Below are positions 23,901-38,000 of a DNA stretch of 64,000 nucleotides, one piece after another (positions within the stretch are counted from its first letter, which is position 1; each line of letters begins with the position of its first letter). The translations under genes and the position numbers were made by a program. Below the pieces are notes generated by a model. The model saw only the letters and a list, made by a program, of their open reading frames with translations, was not told the origin of the DNA and did no database searches. The DNA lies in contig CM067086.1 in NCBI GenBank assembly GCA_034008185.1, forward strand, positions 35,733,007-35,797,006, given 5' to 3'. Origin of the DNA: Gorsachius magnificus. Taxonomy: Eukaryota; Chordata; Aves; Pelecaniformes; Ardeidae.

Positions 23901-26900
23901 CCCAAAAAAAGATTAAAAATAGAAAAGTAGCCTTTAAGAACAACCTAGAAAAAAAAAAATCATTTGACAACTGAACCTTTTCTGCTAGAAAACATTTATT
24001 CATTTTAAGGAATAACAAAAATCGATAAAGTGACTATACCATTAACTAACTACTTGTAATGGAGACTCTTTAAATTTTAATTGAGACTAGTCAATTTACT
24101 GGTACAACAGATTTTCCAAACTGCGCTACTACTGGCATCATGAACTAATGTTGCTTTTTTTTTTTTTTAGTTTGTGCTCCTGCATTATTATGCCAAGCAC
24201 ATAAGGGAGAGGAAATACAAATCTCCTCTCTTCAAAAGAGGAAGAAGAAAAAAAAAAACATGAAAACCCTTCAAGTTTTGCAGCTATTCATCCTTTAATA
24301 AGGATCATTATTTACAGAAAGTTATTCAGTATTTGTTGAGAATGCAAGGAAATACAAAATCCATGAATTTCAAGCTTTAAACATTGGGTTCCAGTACACT
24401 GGCACTCAGAAAAAAAACCTACTTCCAGATTATATTCATGCAAGCATTTTGACACAGACGACGCATCTCCACAAGACAAATTAAAGGGTGATGCTCCATT
24501 GAAGTGTTATACGATAGGAGTACAGTATACTATGCATAGTGCATATACATGCTACATAGATCTCCCATTTTATGACCTCCTAATTAATTGCAAGGTTTTA
24601 TTCATAGGAGATGTCTAAACAGTCATACCTGTAGAGTTCTACCGTGATTCAGCATCTGTAGGTCTGCAGCAAAAACAATTTGATTTTGTCGGATAATGGG
24701 AAAGCATCTAAACCTACTCACCTAAAGCCAGCCTGAATCCTCACCCCTTTCTTCTCCTCCAGACTTGGGGCACAATTCTCCTATTTCCTTTGTGTTAACT
24801 CAAATCAGTATGCAACTGTGAAGTCAGCTGGTTGTGCAACCAAAACAGAAAAAACATCATCCCCAGAAGATCATTCTGACAGATCAGTGCCCCAAATCAC
24901 CTGCAGTCATGTGCCCCTTAGGTCTAAGGCCAAGGTTGTGTAGGTGAATGCAAACTATCCCTTCCAGTGGCAGCCCAAAACTATACTTCATCATTACAAA
25001 TGCAGATTTACAGTTATTTAGTGACTCATCTAAACTATTCATTTGGGTGAGTGCATTTATATATAAATTCATCTTTAATCCAGAGGAAAGCCATAAAATT
25101 GTTCTCCAGTCCATACACAAATTTTAATTCTAGATAGTTTACTTTTTTGGTTTTTTTACTGCTTTAACTCTTGTTTAAATCAGTCTGAAACTGATGACCA
25201 TTTACATAGATGTTTGTGCAACATAAAAATCCATTTGTTCCTCCTGCACAGTATGGGAACAATAGACGAAATTAACCCTTTGCTTTAAGAGACCCAGAAA
25301 CCAAGAAAAATTTTCTGTTGCATTTGACATATTTCATTCACTGTAGTTCCATTATACACACACTTCCACCACCAGGTCCGAATCTTAGACATTCTCATTC
25401 AGTCAGGGTACTGCTACAGTAGCATTTTCCAGATACAGCCAGCAGTGCTTACATTCAGTTGTACATAAAGTTTGGGAAAAATAGAAATTAAAACCACGAA
25501 AATCAAGCCATGATTAACCTCACACAACTAGAGGGCGAGAGTATCACAGCCTTGTTTCAGATATGAAATTAATACCTTTATCATTTTGATTTGAAATTAG
25601 CCCTGTAAGTCTATTTATGCATTTATTCTTGATTCTCATGTTCCAGGTTCCCCAGCAGCAGTTACACAGTTAAAACCCGATGCCTATTAGAATAAACTTC
25701 TGGTGGGAAGTGCTAAGAATTCACCCCACTGCCTACCAATCTATCCAGAAATCTGTTCTCACTCCTACTTCCTCCTGTCTGTTCCTTTCTGGAACAGCAG
25801 TAGGGGGGTTGGGAGTTTGCCTTTCCTCTCCTGGATCACAGTTGTGTACATGAACTATACTGGACCATATGGCAATCTTGTTCAATTCGTAAGAGGCAAA
25901 ACATGCTCCCTACCAACCCAACCCAAAGAGACCCAGGTAACAGACAAAGCCTACAGACACCAGTGTTCACATCTCTGTGTTCGCAGAGACCAGTTACTAA
26001 ATTCTGCCAATATATTAAAGTAACAAGTAGGAATTATAGAAAATGTTGCTTTAAGGATAAGAGCAGCCCTGCCCATACTCATACAAGCATTTACAGTGCG
26101 CTCCAGCTTCTCTCTCCACCATACACAAAACTAGCCAGCTGCCTCCACCCAACTTCCGAGTAGTCCGGAGAAAAACCAAACACTCACATGCATTATTCAG
26201 CAAGCAGGAAGACTTTGACAAAAGAAAATTACTGTACTGAAGAAAAAACAGTGCCTGTTGAATGAGCAATGCAGGCAGAAGATGAGTCTACTTGCAAGAT
26301 AGTGAAACTTAAGAGGAGAAAGGTTGAAAGCTGAAAAGAAACCTCCATAGCTGCCTGGAAGCTGCCAGACAGAGGCAGGCCAACCAGAAACGTAGTGGAG
26401 ATGGATTTTCCTTTTGTGAGGGGAAAACAGGAAAGTTTTATTGAACACCAAAGTGCAAAAAACCAATAGGAAAACAACCCCCAGACACAGCACCTCAGAA
26501 GGACTTCCACTACTCGCTCTCAGCAAAGAGTGGATAAGCTTCTCACAAGGGCCTAACTTCTGGATACATGAAGTTATGTTTAGCTCTTGAGCAAAACCAG
26601 GATTGCCTGATCAAACACACTGGAATAGGATCTTGCTCGGTTTGTTTTCTGGAAAGTTAAAACAGATATTTATAGAGACTTTATTTTCAATCTTACAAAA
26701 TAGTCATTGCATTTTACAACAGCCTTTAGCCCAGAAACCAAGTTCTTGTGTAAAACAGTACAAAATTTTGTCTACACTTCCATACTAAGTTTTAGGGAAC
26801 ACAACTTACATGAACGTGAAAGGAACTGACTTGACAGAAAACAGCTCCCTCAGCTGGAGCTGCATAATTTTTACTTTTTAGTTTAATTCTACTAGTAGAG

Positions 26901-29900
26901 TCATTAAGTATATAACTAAATCATATTTGTACAAAAAGACAGTAATCTAATTTTCTTATTTTAACTTTACTGTTCAATACTATGTTCTGAAGTTCTCTAC
27001 TACCACATCGATAGCTTAGAGATAATAACAACAAGCAACTGTATCAGAGGGAGAAGGGAGCAGACTGAAAGCAGCATAATGTGTTGCCCATTACCTGCCC
27101 TAAAGAAACAAAACCCATCAGAGACAGACAACTGCTAACTAGCTGGAGATACATACAGGATCTGCCTATATTAAAACATAACTACAATAAAAATCAAAAC
27201 TAGACTACAGTTTGCCATTGCATCATTTCTTTTTCAACTTTAACATTGTACACAGTGTGGAGACAGACATGGGCCATACAGGGCGAGACTGAATAATATT
27301 GTGCCTTATAATTTATAAGTGTTAATGCACCTGTAATCTGCAATCACAAATCCATGACATTTGATACACTAATACCAGAAGTGTTACTATAAAGAACCAT
27401 TCAGTCCTCGCATTAGGGTTAAATATTCATCCCTCTCTATTTAAGCAATTTGAACATTTCTCTCTGTCCACACTTCATTAAAAAAAAAATAATCAAAAGG
27501 ACATAAGCAATTATAGAAATAAGGAATGAGGTGGCCAAGAGATTTTAACAAAATCTCTAAGCACAAAACTAAGAGGAAGCTTGACCACATCTTTTTTTGC
27601 CTTAGAGAGAAAAAGTCATCCTTTACTGAAACACTGCTCTAGACATGACTAAAAATTGCCACTTCCAGAACAACAAAAAACCACAATTTATTTTCATTGA
27701 TAAGCAGCTATGAAAAGACAGCACCTCTGTATTTTCTTCCTTCTGCTTTATGTCATTATTGCATGTTATGAAGATTAAACATCCAAAAACCTTAAGGGTT
27801 CAAATGTTGGCATGAAAGAGTTGAAGTGTTGTAACTGTCTCTCACTTAAACCTTACAATGAACACTGGCAAGAGAATGTCAAAGATGCCACTAGCCTATC
27901 ACATTTTCAACCTTCAAAAGACAGTTGGAAAAAGAAAAAAAAAAAATCTCAAAAACCCAAACTAACCCACCTTTGAAAGAAACTTCAAAATCCATGTTTA
28001 ATAGCAATGAGTTAAAATACAAAATAGTCTGAAAGTTAAAATACTGTATCTTAGAAGTCCTACAGGGAGATACAGATTTCAGAAAGCTCATGGAACCTCT
28101 TTAGGAACAAGGTTCTCTAATTCATGCCACAATAATTTAAGGTTCAGTTAGTGTCAAGCAGCATTATTTCTTAAGGGCTTTTCTCAGACAGATTATATGT
28201 CAAATAGATTTAACCCCAGAGATGTAACATGATCTTATAATAGTTATGACTAAATTACAAGTTTTAAAGTAGACAGCCATCAAAGTAAGGAGAACAGGCA
28301 ATCGTGGATTCAGGAAATGTACATTCCCCCATAGTCAGCTAATGGCAACTTTAATAGGATGTGATGGATTTTTCCAAAATTTCAACAATCCATGCCAGCT
28401 GACTAATGGAGTTATATTTTTGTCTTGTATGAGGACAGTTACTTGCCCATCCTCTAGCAGTTGCAGAATGAAACATTAACAGCAGCTGTGGGGTGAACAG
28501 AAAAGCTGCTCTATTTGGTAGCCAAGATCCAAAGTACAGGCCTTTCCCCTCAAACAGTGGAGCTCATTTTCTGTCACTGGGTGATGAAAAGGCACAGCAC
28601 AGAACAAGGCCACTTTTAGGGCTTAAAGTAGCTAACCAAAGATACTTTTAATGAGTAATAAATCTTCATGGGGAAGAAAAGTAAAGGATTCACAGAAATT
28701 AAAAAAAGGGTTCTTGGAGTGATAAGAGCCCTTGGGAGCTTAGAAGAAGCTGTTGGAAAGAAACACTGGTGGATCAAAACAGGTTTCTTAAAACAACTCT
28801 TATCAAACACTATTAAATGGAAAAACTCTTTACCTTGGCGTAATAACAATCCTAATCATAACAGACCAATCCCAAAGAAACCTTTCTGCCACACTACTGA
28901 ATAATCAGCATATGCCTGCAACTAGAAACATCTTTTTATGCAAGCACTTGGGCTTCAGTCCTGCAAAAATTTAAATACATCACTCCGAGTAGACCTACAG
29001 ATCTCTGTGGAAGTCTGTAAAGTTTATCACACACATAAAAGCTAACACATATTTATAAGTCTTGCAGGATAATTGCTTTTGGCAGAATATAAATAACATT
29101 GCTCTAATGTGTTGCAGCATCATAGTCTCCTGCCTTAAGAACCAGGCATTCTGGTGAAGCCTGTCATTCTTTGTATAAAGAGTGGCAGCTGCATAGCCCA
29201 CAGAGGCATTTAAACTTCTCTTTGCATTTTCTTTAAAGTTTCAGAATAGTGTTTGGGCATTCTTTAAAAGTAGCAAGAAAGCTAACAAGTGAAGCTGATA
29301 AAAATTGCCTCGAAATGCTTTCTTACTAGTGCTATGGATACCACTGGTAGGACTGGAAGCAATTCTTAGACAAACTATCTATAGCTTCCAACACTTCCAA
29401 ACAGTACATCAGTTAGGCTGTGGAGTTTACTAGGTATTTTTCCAGAACCCAATGCACTGGGTGACAGAGCAATAACTCAATATGAGAAGCAGTCTTAATA
29501 ATGCTCCCTGTACTATACTTCAATGAAAAAGCTTAAAAATCTGCTAAAACAAGAGCTTTCAAATAGCAAGACATGCATCTGAAATAATTTTAGAAACTTA
29601 ATGTCAGTAGTTTGCCTAATTGACTTTTAAATGCATACCTAAATCTAGGCCTTAGATTTCTCTCCTTGTCAGTCGTCTTTATCTTTTCAGCATTGTCTTA
29701 CTGTCTCTATTGCCTTTCATTTTAACTTCTAGCAAGGATAAACTTGAGCAAAGAAAGGGAACTTTGGTTCCCTCAATGCCATTGAGAATTAAAAGGCTGG
29801 TATATATCACCTCCTGCAGTCACTACTGCTTCTGCAAGCCCCAGCTGGAACAGCAGATCAGCCTTGGCAGAAGGCCCAGCTCTAATAAGGGAAAAGGAAT

Positions 29901-30768
29901 TAATATATTTTGTAGACATTGGTAGTTCTTACAGCAGGTTTACTTTTGCCCTTTCATTCTCCCCCCTCCCCCCTTATTTTAATTTGATACCTTCATGTCT
30001 TTAATCCCACCTTGAAAAAACAAGACAGTTTTGCTGATGATATATCATCAATATTTTACAGCTGGGAAAGCACTGCATGCAACAAGAGCAGCCCTGGTGT
30101 AATTTACTTCTAAGAAATTGTCTACAAGAAGTCCAACAACACTAACAGCAATGAAGGTAAAAAGGTAATTTAAAATACTCAGCAGCTCTCTCAAATCCAC
30201 ATGATTTCACATTTATGGTTTGTATTGCCTTGGCCCAAATAACCAGTTAGAAATTCCTTGCATTCAACTGATTTCTATTAAGCACTTTTTGTTTTGTGTA
30301 CAGAAATGACAGACAGACCTACACGTAAATGGAACACACAGATGAATTTTGAAGTATTTACCTAACTTTTAATCAAGAAATCCTTCGTTTGCACCTCAGG
30401 TGTATCTAGTGTAAAGTAGCATTTTTATAAAAAAAGCAGTCTTCAAGTATTAATAAGCCAGCCCTGACTGAATGGAGACTGAAAGAAGGTGATACAGGCG
30501 ATCCCCTCCCTACTTCATGAGGTCCTTGTTCAAGGGCAAAGCCCAAGAGCACCAGCACCTCCCAATCCCTTTTCTCCTGCTAAAACACCACTTCAGCATC
30601 AGAAAGCAAGCAGCTGACATGACCATAAATTCAATGCATTTCCCAACAAAACTGAATTGCTAAGTTTTTCCCAAGAACATCATGCTTACCATTTTATCTC
30701 ACCACCTTATTCACGTGGTTCTTGTGAGACAAAGTTTCAAGAAAGGAAATACCCATGCAGCACACAGT

Positions 30769-30773
30769 GCTCT
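30769..30773. repeat. Left target-site duplication GCTCT
   Basis: This 5-bp direct repeat abuts the TG end of the solo LTR and is identical to 31883-31887. Confidence 0.88.
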
Positions 30774-31882
30774 TGTATTGGGTTTCTGTGGCAAGGTCTT
30801 GGTAGTGGGGGGGCTACAGGGGTGGCTTCTGTGAGAAGCTGCTAGAAGTTTTCCCTGTGTCCGCCGCTGGCCAAGGCCAAGCCAAGCAGGAACAGTGGAA
30901 GCGCCTCTGTGATAACATATTTAAGAAGGAAAAAAAAAAAACCCATCTGCGTCTCAGTAGCCGGAGAGAGAAGAGAAGTGAGAGGATGCAAGAGAAAACA
31001 GCCCTGCAGACACCAAGGTCAGGGAAGAAGGAGGGGGAGGAGGTGCTCCAGACGCCAGAGCAGAGATTCCCCTGCAGCCCGTGGTGAAGACCATGGTGAG
31101 GCAGGCTGTCCCCCTGCAGCCCATGGAGGTCCACGGTGGAGCAGATCTCCACCTGTAACCCATGGAGGACCCCACGCCGGAGCGGGTGGATGCCCAAAGG
31201 GAGGAGGCTGTGACCCCGTGGGAAGCCTGCACCAGATCAGGTTCCTGGCAAGCCATTGCAGACCCATGGGGGGAGGAGGCCACGCTGAAGCAGGTTTGCC
31301 AGCAGAACTTGTGACCCCCAGGGGACCCAACACTGGAGCAGTCTGCTCCTGAGGGACTGCACCCCGTGGAAATTATGGACCCATGCTGGAGCAGTTCGTG
31401 GAGAACTGTAGCCCATGGGAAGGACTCACATTGAAGAAGTTCGTGGAGGACTGTCTCCCGTGAGAGGGACCCCACGCTGGAGCAGGGGAAGAGTCCTCTC
31501 CCTAGGAAGAAGCAGCGGCAGAGACTACGTGTGATGAACTGACCTCAACCCCCATTCCCATCCCCCTGTGCCGCTGGGGGGAGTAGGTAGAGAAACTGTG
31601 AGTGAAGTTGAGCCCAGAGAAGAAGGGAGGGGTGGGGGGAAGGTTTTTAAGATCTAGCAGTTTTTCTCCTCTCCTTCTCTGATTTTGATTGATAATAAAT
31701 TAATTATTTTCAAGTTGAGTCTGTTTTGCCCGTGATGGTAACTGATAAAATGGTCTCTCCCTGTCCTTATCTTGACCCACGAGCCTTTTGATTTACTTTT
31801 TTCTCTCCTCTGCCCGGTTAGAGGGGAGATATAGAGCAGCTTTGGTGGGCCCCTGGCATCCAGCCAGGGTCAAACCACCACA
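30774..31882 (+). mobile_element. Solo LTR of an endogenous retrovirus (ERVL-like)
   Basis: This 1,109-bp element starts TGTATTGGG and ends CCACCACA, with the TG...CA termini of an LTR, and is bounded by a 5-bp direct duplication GCTCT (30769-30773 and 31883-31887). It contains a polyadenylation signal AATAAA at 31694-31699, which sets the plus orientation, antisense to SPRED1. No gag, pol or env frame adjoins it, so it is a single LTR left after recombination between the two LTRs of a provirus. The 5-bp duplication fits class III (ERVL-type) elements. The sequence resembles an LTR family I recall from many neoavian birds. The open frames across it (up to 173 codons) are not retroviral proteins. 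Confidence 0.92.
31060..31490 (+). repeat. Degenerate tandem repeats inside the LTR
   Basis: Short units built around CCCATGGAG / CCCACGCTGGAGCAG recur many times with variable spacing, for example near 31117, 31159, 31335, 31379 and 31464. They make up the GC-richer middle of the LTR. Confidence 0.6.
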
Positions 31883-31887
31883 GCTCT
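31883..31887. repeat. Right target-site duplication GCTCT
   Basis: This 5-bp direct repeat abuts the CA end of the solo LTR and is identical to 30769-30773. Confidence 0.88.
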
Positions 31888-31937
31888 GTTTAGATAACGA
31901 GACTAATTTCAAGTTCTAACATGGAAACGTGAACAGC

Positions 31938-32010
31938 AAACTATACCAAAAAACTTAATAAATCATAAATAATAAATAATAATAAACTATACCAAAAACC
32001 TGAATAATCT
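31938..32010 (+). repeat. Imperfect 46-bp tandem duplication
   Basis: The motif AAACTATACCAAAAA followed by AATAA(T) occurs at 31938 and again at 31984, with AAT-rich repeats between. It lies just right of the solo LTR. Confidence 0.6.
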
Positions 32011-35000
32011 GGCATAGCAATTTCAGTTTGCTTCAACTTCTGAATGTCTGAAAACACAATGTATTAAGAACAGCTAAGCCAGTCAAAACTAAATTGCTGC
32101 TAAAGTAAAATGAAGTAAAAAAAAAAAGTAATATATTTCAGCTCAAACTTCCTGATGAAGAAACATATGCACATGGAATTGAACCAAGTATAGCAAGTGC
32201 AAGAGTCAGAGAAAGGGTATCACCAAGAATTTTTGCCAGATCCTTTATGGCAATTCTTACGTTTTTATGTAAAGTGTGAATACCTTAGGGTAACAGCAGC
32301 ATTAACATAATAAAATACAATACTAAATCATTATTAATTTGTGATACCCTTGGAAAAGTTTGTGCAGATACTAATTGCACCTCTGAAGATCTTCAGCATC
32401 TCAGTTATGCAAGTTTCTTGAACATTTTTAAAGGGAGATTTCCAGTCTCCCAGAAAGAAGAAACTGTAGCTGACCCCTCTGTAGTTTTCAAGTAGTTCTG
32501 AACCATCATCTGCCTTGTCACAAAAACTTCCCCAAACCATTTCAAACCACAGATCTGCTTTGCCGTTAAAAAGCAAACAAGTGAGCAGTTAAGTTCAGTG
32601 GATTTTAAATAAATCTACTCCCACTCTCCCTTATTAACTGATCTCAACTGTAAATTTGCTTTAGATGCTTTAAGAGGTGGCTATTAACTACATAGAGATG
32701 AAGTTACTTTGTGTGTCAAAATGACAGCACTGGTGCTATTTATTTAGTGAAACTGGATTTGTCAGTGTTGGTAAAATGTAGTGCATTAATGGAATTCTTT
32801 TTGTTTCTATTTTAAATGGCTTGTGTACTTACGCAACTTTAGCTTATTCTGAAATGCTTCACAGGTTGACAGAAAGGATCTGGGGAAAAAAAACCCAACA
32901 AAGTCCACCCCACCCAAACCCATTCTGAAGAGTTAAGTATTTCAACTTATGTAAATAGCCTATCAAAACCATTAAAACAAACCCACCCATAGCACATCTC
33001 AGTTATACCAATACAAAACTTCATACCCTTTGGGAGAGGGGGCATTTAAAAAGAAGTTCAGATTTACATCTCTTAAAAACAACCACAGAATTACGAAGAT
33101 TTGCTTGCGAGTACACTTTTCTGCATAGTTTTATGAAGGAGCATCAACTTCCAGACCTTCAGAGCTACAGACAGATAACTTCATGCAATCCCAAACAGTA
33201 TCATCAATACTGAATTCAACTTAATTCCTGCGGATCTTGGAACCTTACTTGGTAGCAGCTTCAATCACCAAATTGGGCAACTGCTGCCGCAAGGCTACAT
33301 ATTGAAATGAATAAGCCACGCACAAAACATTTTCTTTTGTGAAGGAAATAGTATATAATAGAGCTCAAGAGACTGAAGATCCCTACTTCTCCCTAGTCTC
33401 CATACAGATATTTGATCAACTTCTGACTGTCCTTTCTATGGAAGTTAAAGGCATACAAATACTACCTGGCTATTTAAACCTTGAGAAGTATCAATCTGAG
33501 ATGCTCCTGATCTACTGGTATTATGCACAAAGAAAGGGTTAGACCAAGAGAACTTCCTACTTTTTGACCAGCATTATTATTGCCAGAGGACATATCCCAA
33601 AGTCAAAAGAAGCAATTCCTGACAAAATTATTTGCTGAGCTATAATAAGAACTCACTGTGGAGGAAAGCAAAAATAGTCCTTTGGAGAACACCAGTTTCC
33701 AGTGTAAAGACAGACAACAGAAGTTGCATCCTACTGATTTTCTTGGTTAATGATAAAAGCTTGAACAGCATCTTTCAATTTAACTGTTGAGACTGCATTT
33801 CTCAGGAATCAAATATATGATTTAATTATATAGACAAAATAAGGGAGTATTTGTCTCAGCCAAGGAATACCAAAACTGCAAAAAATCACCTCTCATCAAA
33901 TACATCCTAGATCATAGATATTAATGCTGTAACTGGGAAGTGACAGTTAGGTATTTTACAGTGGAGAAAGCGTAAGTTAGACACAAACAAAACATGTAGA
34001 AAGCAGATCCTTTCTACTGTGGGATACTATGATTTCTGCACTATCGGGTTGTAATTGCCTTGGAAACAAACTGTGAAGCAACCTCAGAAGACCTGGCGAA
34101 AATTACTCTTTCCCCTGAGAAGTGACACTTGCTCCTTCCTTTGACACGTGGAAGTTAATTAGGATATCTCTTGAAACTTCTCTACTAAAATGATCTTTTC
34201 CTGAAGCACATGGCAGAGATTTGGATCATCATGCCTTATTTGGGATGATACATTGATCAAAGCTCATCGTTTGCACACTCCAGCCTGAAGGAGCATGAGG
34301 ACCTTAAAGCTTAATTAAAGCTTTTACTTCATTGATTGGGCTTCAGTTGTGGGGATCAAGCTCACGCAGCACTGATTTGCTAAAAGATAGAAAAGCCAAT
34401 CCTGTACCTCCCAGTAGTTGCCCAGGCCTAAAAAACCATCTGAAATAAAAGATTTGGTGAACTTAGTTCCACTTATTCCATAAGTCTAATCCATACATTT
34501 TTATTTTGTTCAGAAAAGCATCTATACATATAATTGTAGTTCTACTTCAGGAAGACACAAACATCAAAAAAGTTGAATTTTCTGTAGTAGAGAAGTCACT
34601 CAACATTGATTTTCAGTGTTTCTGTAACGTTTTCTCCTTTCACTGCTGAAAGGCGGATGAACTTGTAACCTGTGGGAAGTATTCTGCCTTTCTACAGCAA
34701 AGGAAATTTTATTTGGGTTATGGTTTTGTTGTCCCAGAGTGGCAAAAACAGGCTTCTTGCTAGCATTGCTCAAGGGTAAAACCCTGGTATATTAAGACCT
34801 GTAAGGGAGCTCAGTGGGACAGTAAAAATATCTCAAAGAGGCACTAACCAGTGTCTTATTTGCCGGAGAAGCTTTTCAGGATAAGCTGTATGAGAACACA
34901 AATAGAGAGAAATGCTCAGAAAAATGCTTCCTAAAATGCTAAAAACAAAACAAAACCTACAAGGATGGGTCTCTCTAAAAGCCAATACACTTCAAAACAC

Positions 35001-38000
35001 AGAAAGATATGCCACTTTCAACAATAAAAAAAAAGTATATGTATATACACTAACAACAAAATAACTAATGCAAGAAAACTACAGTTTTAAAAAGGTACAG
35101 CAGAGAAGGAAAGAGCAGAAGAATCTGAAAAGCTCCTCTAATTTGACAACTAAGTTTACCAGTTTTCCCCTAGTTAACCATAACTTAAGTCCAGAAGGAG
35201 GAGAATAAAAGGCCCCCACAGGAAATCACACTATACTAAACTATAGCACTCTCAATTCATCCCTTGTTCTGGAATAGCTTCCTTGAATAGACCTGCTCTT
35301 CATCCAGAATTCAACTAAAGGATGAAGAGCAGCTCATGTTTTCTACCTTGCTTCAGGGGAATGACTGTGGACATATTCTCCGTTAGCAGGATTCGCAGGC
35401 AGCCATAACAGAGAAATGAAAGGTAGTGAATTCCTGCACTGTCAACCTAGGGATTTCAAAGAAAAACAAAACTGGTTTTGTATCAGTGACAAATATACAA
35501 CATGCCTGCACAAACATGTCCTTTAGACTGTGCAGAGCACCCTGAATATATGATGTAAGATACTTAAAAGCATGTGATAAGACAACACTACTACAACTTC
35601 TTCGGAAACCATTTCCAGAAAGTCCTCTTCATCCCCCAAAACAACCTGAAATCAGAGAAGCATCTAATCCCATAACAAGATTCCCTCAGCTAGCCCGTAG
35701 CCAAGAGGCTGGGGTGTAGGTATGGTCACAGACTCAATTTTCAGTGCTCCAGGCAAATACTTAACTGATTTCTGCAAATCCTCCATTACCTAACGCGGGT
35801 TGTTAACATGCACGATTCTTTTCCATCACCATAGTAACAAAGCACGTACATTTTAAGGTGCATATGGGGGCTCTTCTAGAGGATGTGTCAAGTTGAATAC
35901 AGCTAAGACAATATAAGATATTTTAAGCTAGACCCGTTCAGTACAAATACAGAAAGCATGAAAGTATCGTGCTAGAGATCATCACAGGACTGTTTAAACA
36001 GTGGTTACACATCCATTAAACAGTTTTCAGGAGGCTGAAAGAAGTAGGTGAAGAAAGATTCAGTCAGGACGTTTATGGGCCTCGATGCATAAAAACAGCT
36101 GTGTAAAACCCAGCCTGATTTAGACAGTCTCTGTAACTTCTTCAGTAATGATAGAGCAGAACGTAGAAAAAAAAAATTTAAGAACAATACACTTTCCCTA
36201 CCAATCACAAAAAAAAAGTAGGAAAAAAGATCTAATTTGAAAAACGTATTTACTGTTAAGAAATTACAAGCAACTGGCATTTTCTTTTCAATGAGAGCTG
36301 CAAGTACTTTGCACTCACATGCCTGAAGTATGACACTCTTCCTGTAGGATACACTAGTGACATCACAGAAACCCAGGCTTAATGGTAATCCATACGTTAG
36401 GTGCCTCCACAGCAAATATGCCCATACATGTCAACAGCCTAACTGGCATTGCGACTAGCATGCTAGACGCACATAACCCATAGTGGCATAACTTCTCATT
36501 AACAGATGCCATTATCGCCTTAAAAGAACCAAACCAAAAGCAAGTTCAACATAACAAATGTATTATTCCCTCAAATAACTCTTCATACTACACTACAGAG
36601 AGCTTTTAAATTGGGGGGAAAAAAACCCTCAACACCAAAACCCTAACTTTCAGATAAGGATTAAGAAAATCACACTAGCAGAAAGAATATAAGAAACAGC
36701 ATGCTACAAGTCTGGATAGAATTACAGCAATATTGCCAACATCTGAACTACTCCCATAGTTGAAATCTGAAGATTAAAGACTAAAACCAGACTAAATTGC
36801 AGAAACAAACAAACAAACCCCTGACGAACTTGTTAGAGCATTGTTTTACTTTTCAATATTAGTATTTATAGACTTTTAATGCTTATTAAGACGCAGTCTT
36901 CCATTACACAGCACCACCTGTGTGTGATCAGAAGGTGCGGTCCTCCCCTCTGGCACAGGATGAGCAGCAAATGAGGCAAGGGACTGAAAAAAAAGGAAAT
37001 GGGCGTTTCCTCACATTGAAGGTTTGAGAGCAGAACCCAGGCAATCTGATTATATTCCTGTCTCTGTCTCATTATCAAAATCATCAAAATTCATACCCCC
37101 TGGCCACATGGATTATATTTGCACAACCAAACTCAGCTCCCAAACCTGAAAACTCTCAAGCATTTTGTTCTACAACTTTGCATTCCCTTGGCACACTCAT
37201 TACATACCATTGGTACCAGCAATCAATTTTCCTTAAAATCTTGGAAAACTAAAGTAAGAGACAGCAATCCCCAATTTTTTCAGTAGCACAGTCAGTAGCA
37301 TTTGAACTACAAGTGGAACTTGTAACGAGATAGATAATTGCCCCCTGAAGAGGGCACAAACATACCTATCCTAAGTCTACCCTATCAGGAAACTTCCAAT
37401 CTATTCTTGACCCTAAAGGGAGCAAAGACCAGTGATTAGCAACAGTAAGTGGTGCTTAAAAACATATGGGTTTGGTACATAAGGTCAGTCACTTAGGTAG
37501 ATTAAAAACCCCCAAGATTTCCCATTTTAAATGTATAGGCCTCAACTCTAAATCTTCAATTTCTTTATACCTTTCAAAAATGTGTTCCTGTTCAAGGCTC
37601 AACATATAGCGGCATCAACCACAGGCTTCATATTAAGGCATGCTGTACTGGGATCCAGAGTAAGCACACCATGCACAGAAAGAAGTACTGGGGGTACAGA
37701 GTACTTCATCACGTCTGAGAGGCCGAGAAGTTTCTAGGAAGCTACACAAAAATTCCTAAATCAGAACAGGCTCTGTACTCCCACCTTTCACTACCTTTAC
37801 TTAATCCTTTCAAAATGTTAGAGAGAAATCACTTCTGCCCTCAAAGTTTATACCACTCCACCAAAACAGTTCTGCACAATTTCTGAAAGAAAAAAAATCC
37901 CAGGCAGGAATCCTCATTGAGAATTATATCTTACCAATTCTGGGTTTGTTTAGTGAAGGCAGGCAGCCCCAGGAGGAATTTTTAATAAATCCAATACTAG

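Noticed and set aside
24760..24840. Possible old SINE tail in intron 1
   Set aside because: Only a loose likeness around GTGTTAACTCAAATCAGT to amniote SINE tails; too weak to annotate.
30814..31475. Frames of 104-173 codons in both strands at 31 kb
   Set aside because: They lie within the solo LTR, which does not encode retroviral proteins; the repeats inside it create the frames.
36005..36415. 136-codon minus-strand frame in intron 1
   Set aside because: No recognisable motif, Phe/Leu-rich as expected from T-rich DNA, and no exon-like borders that I could defend.
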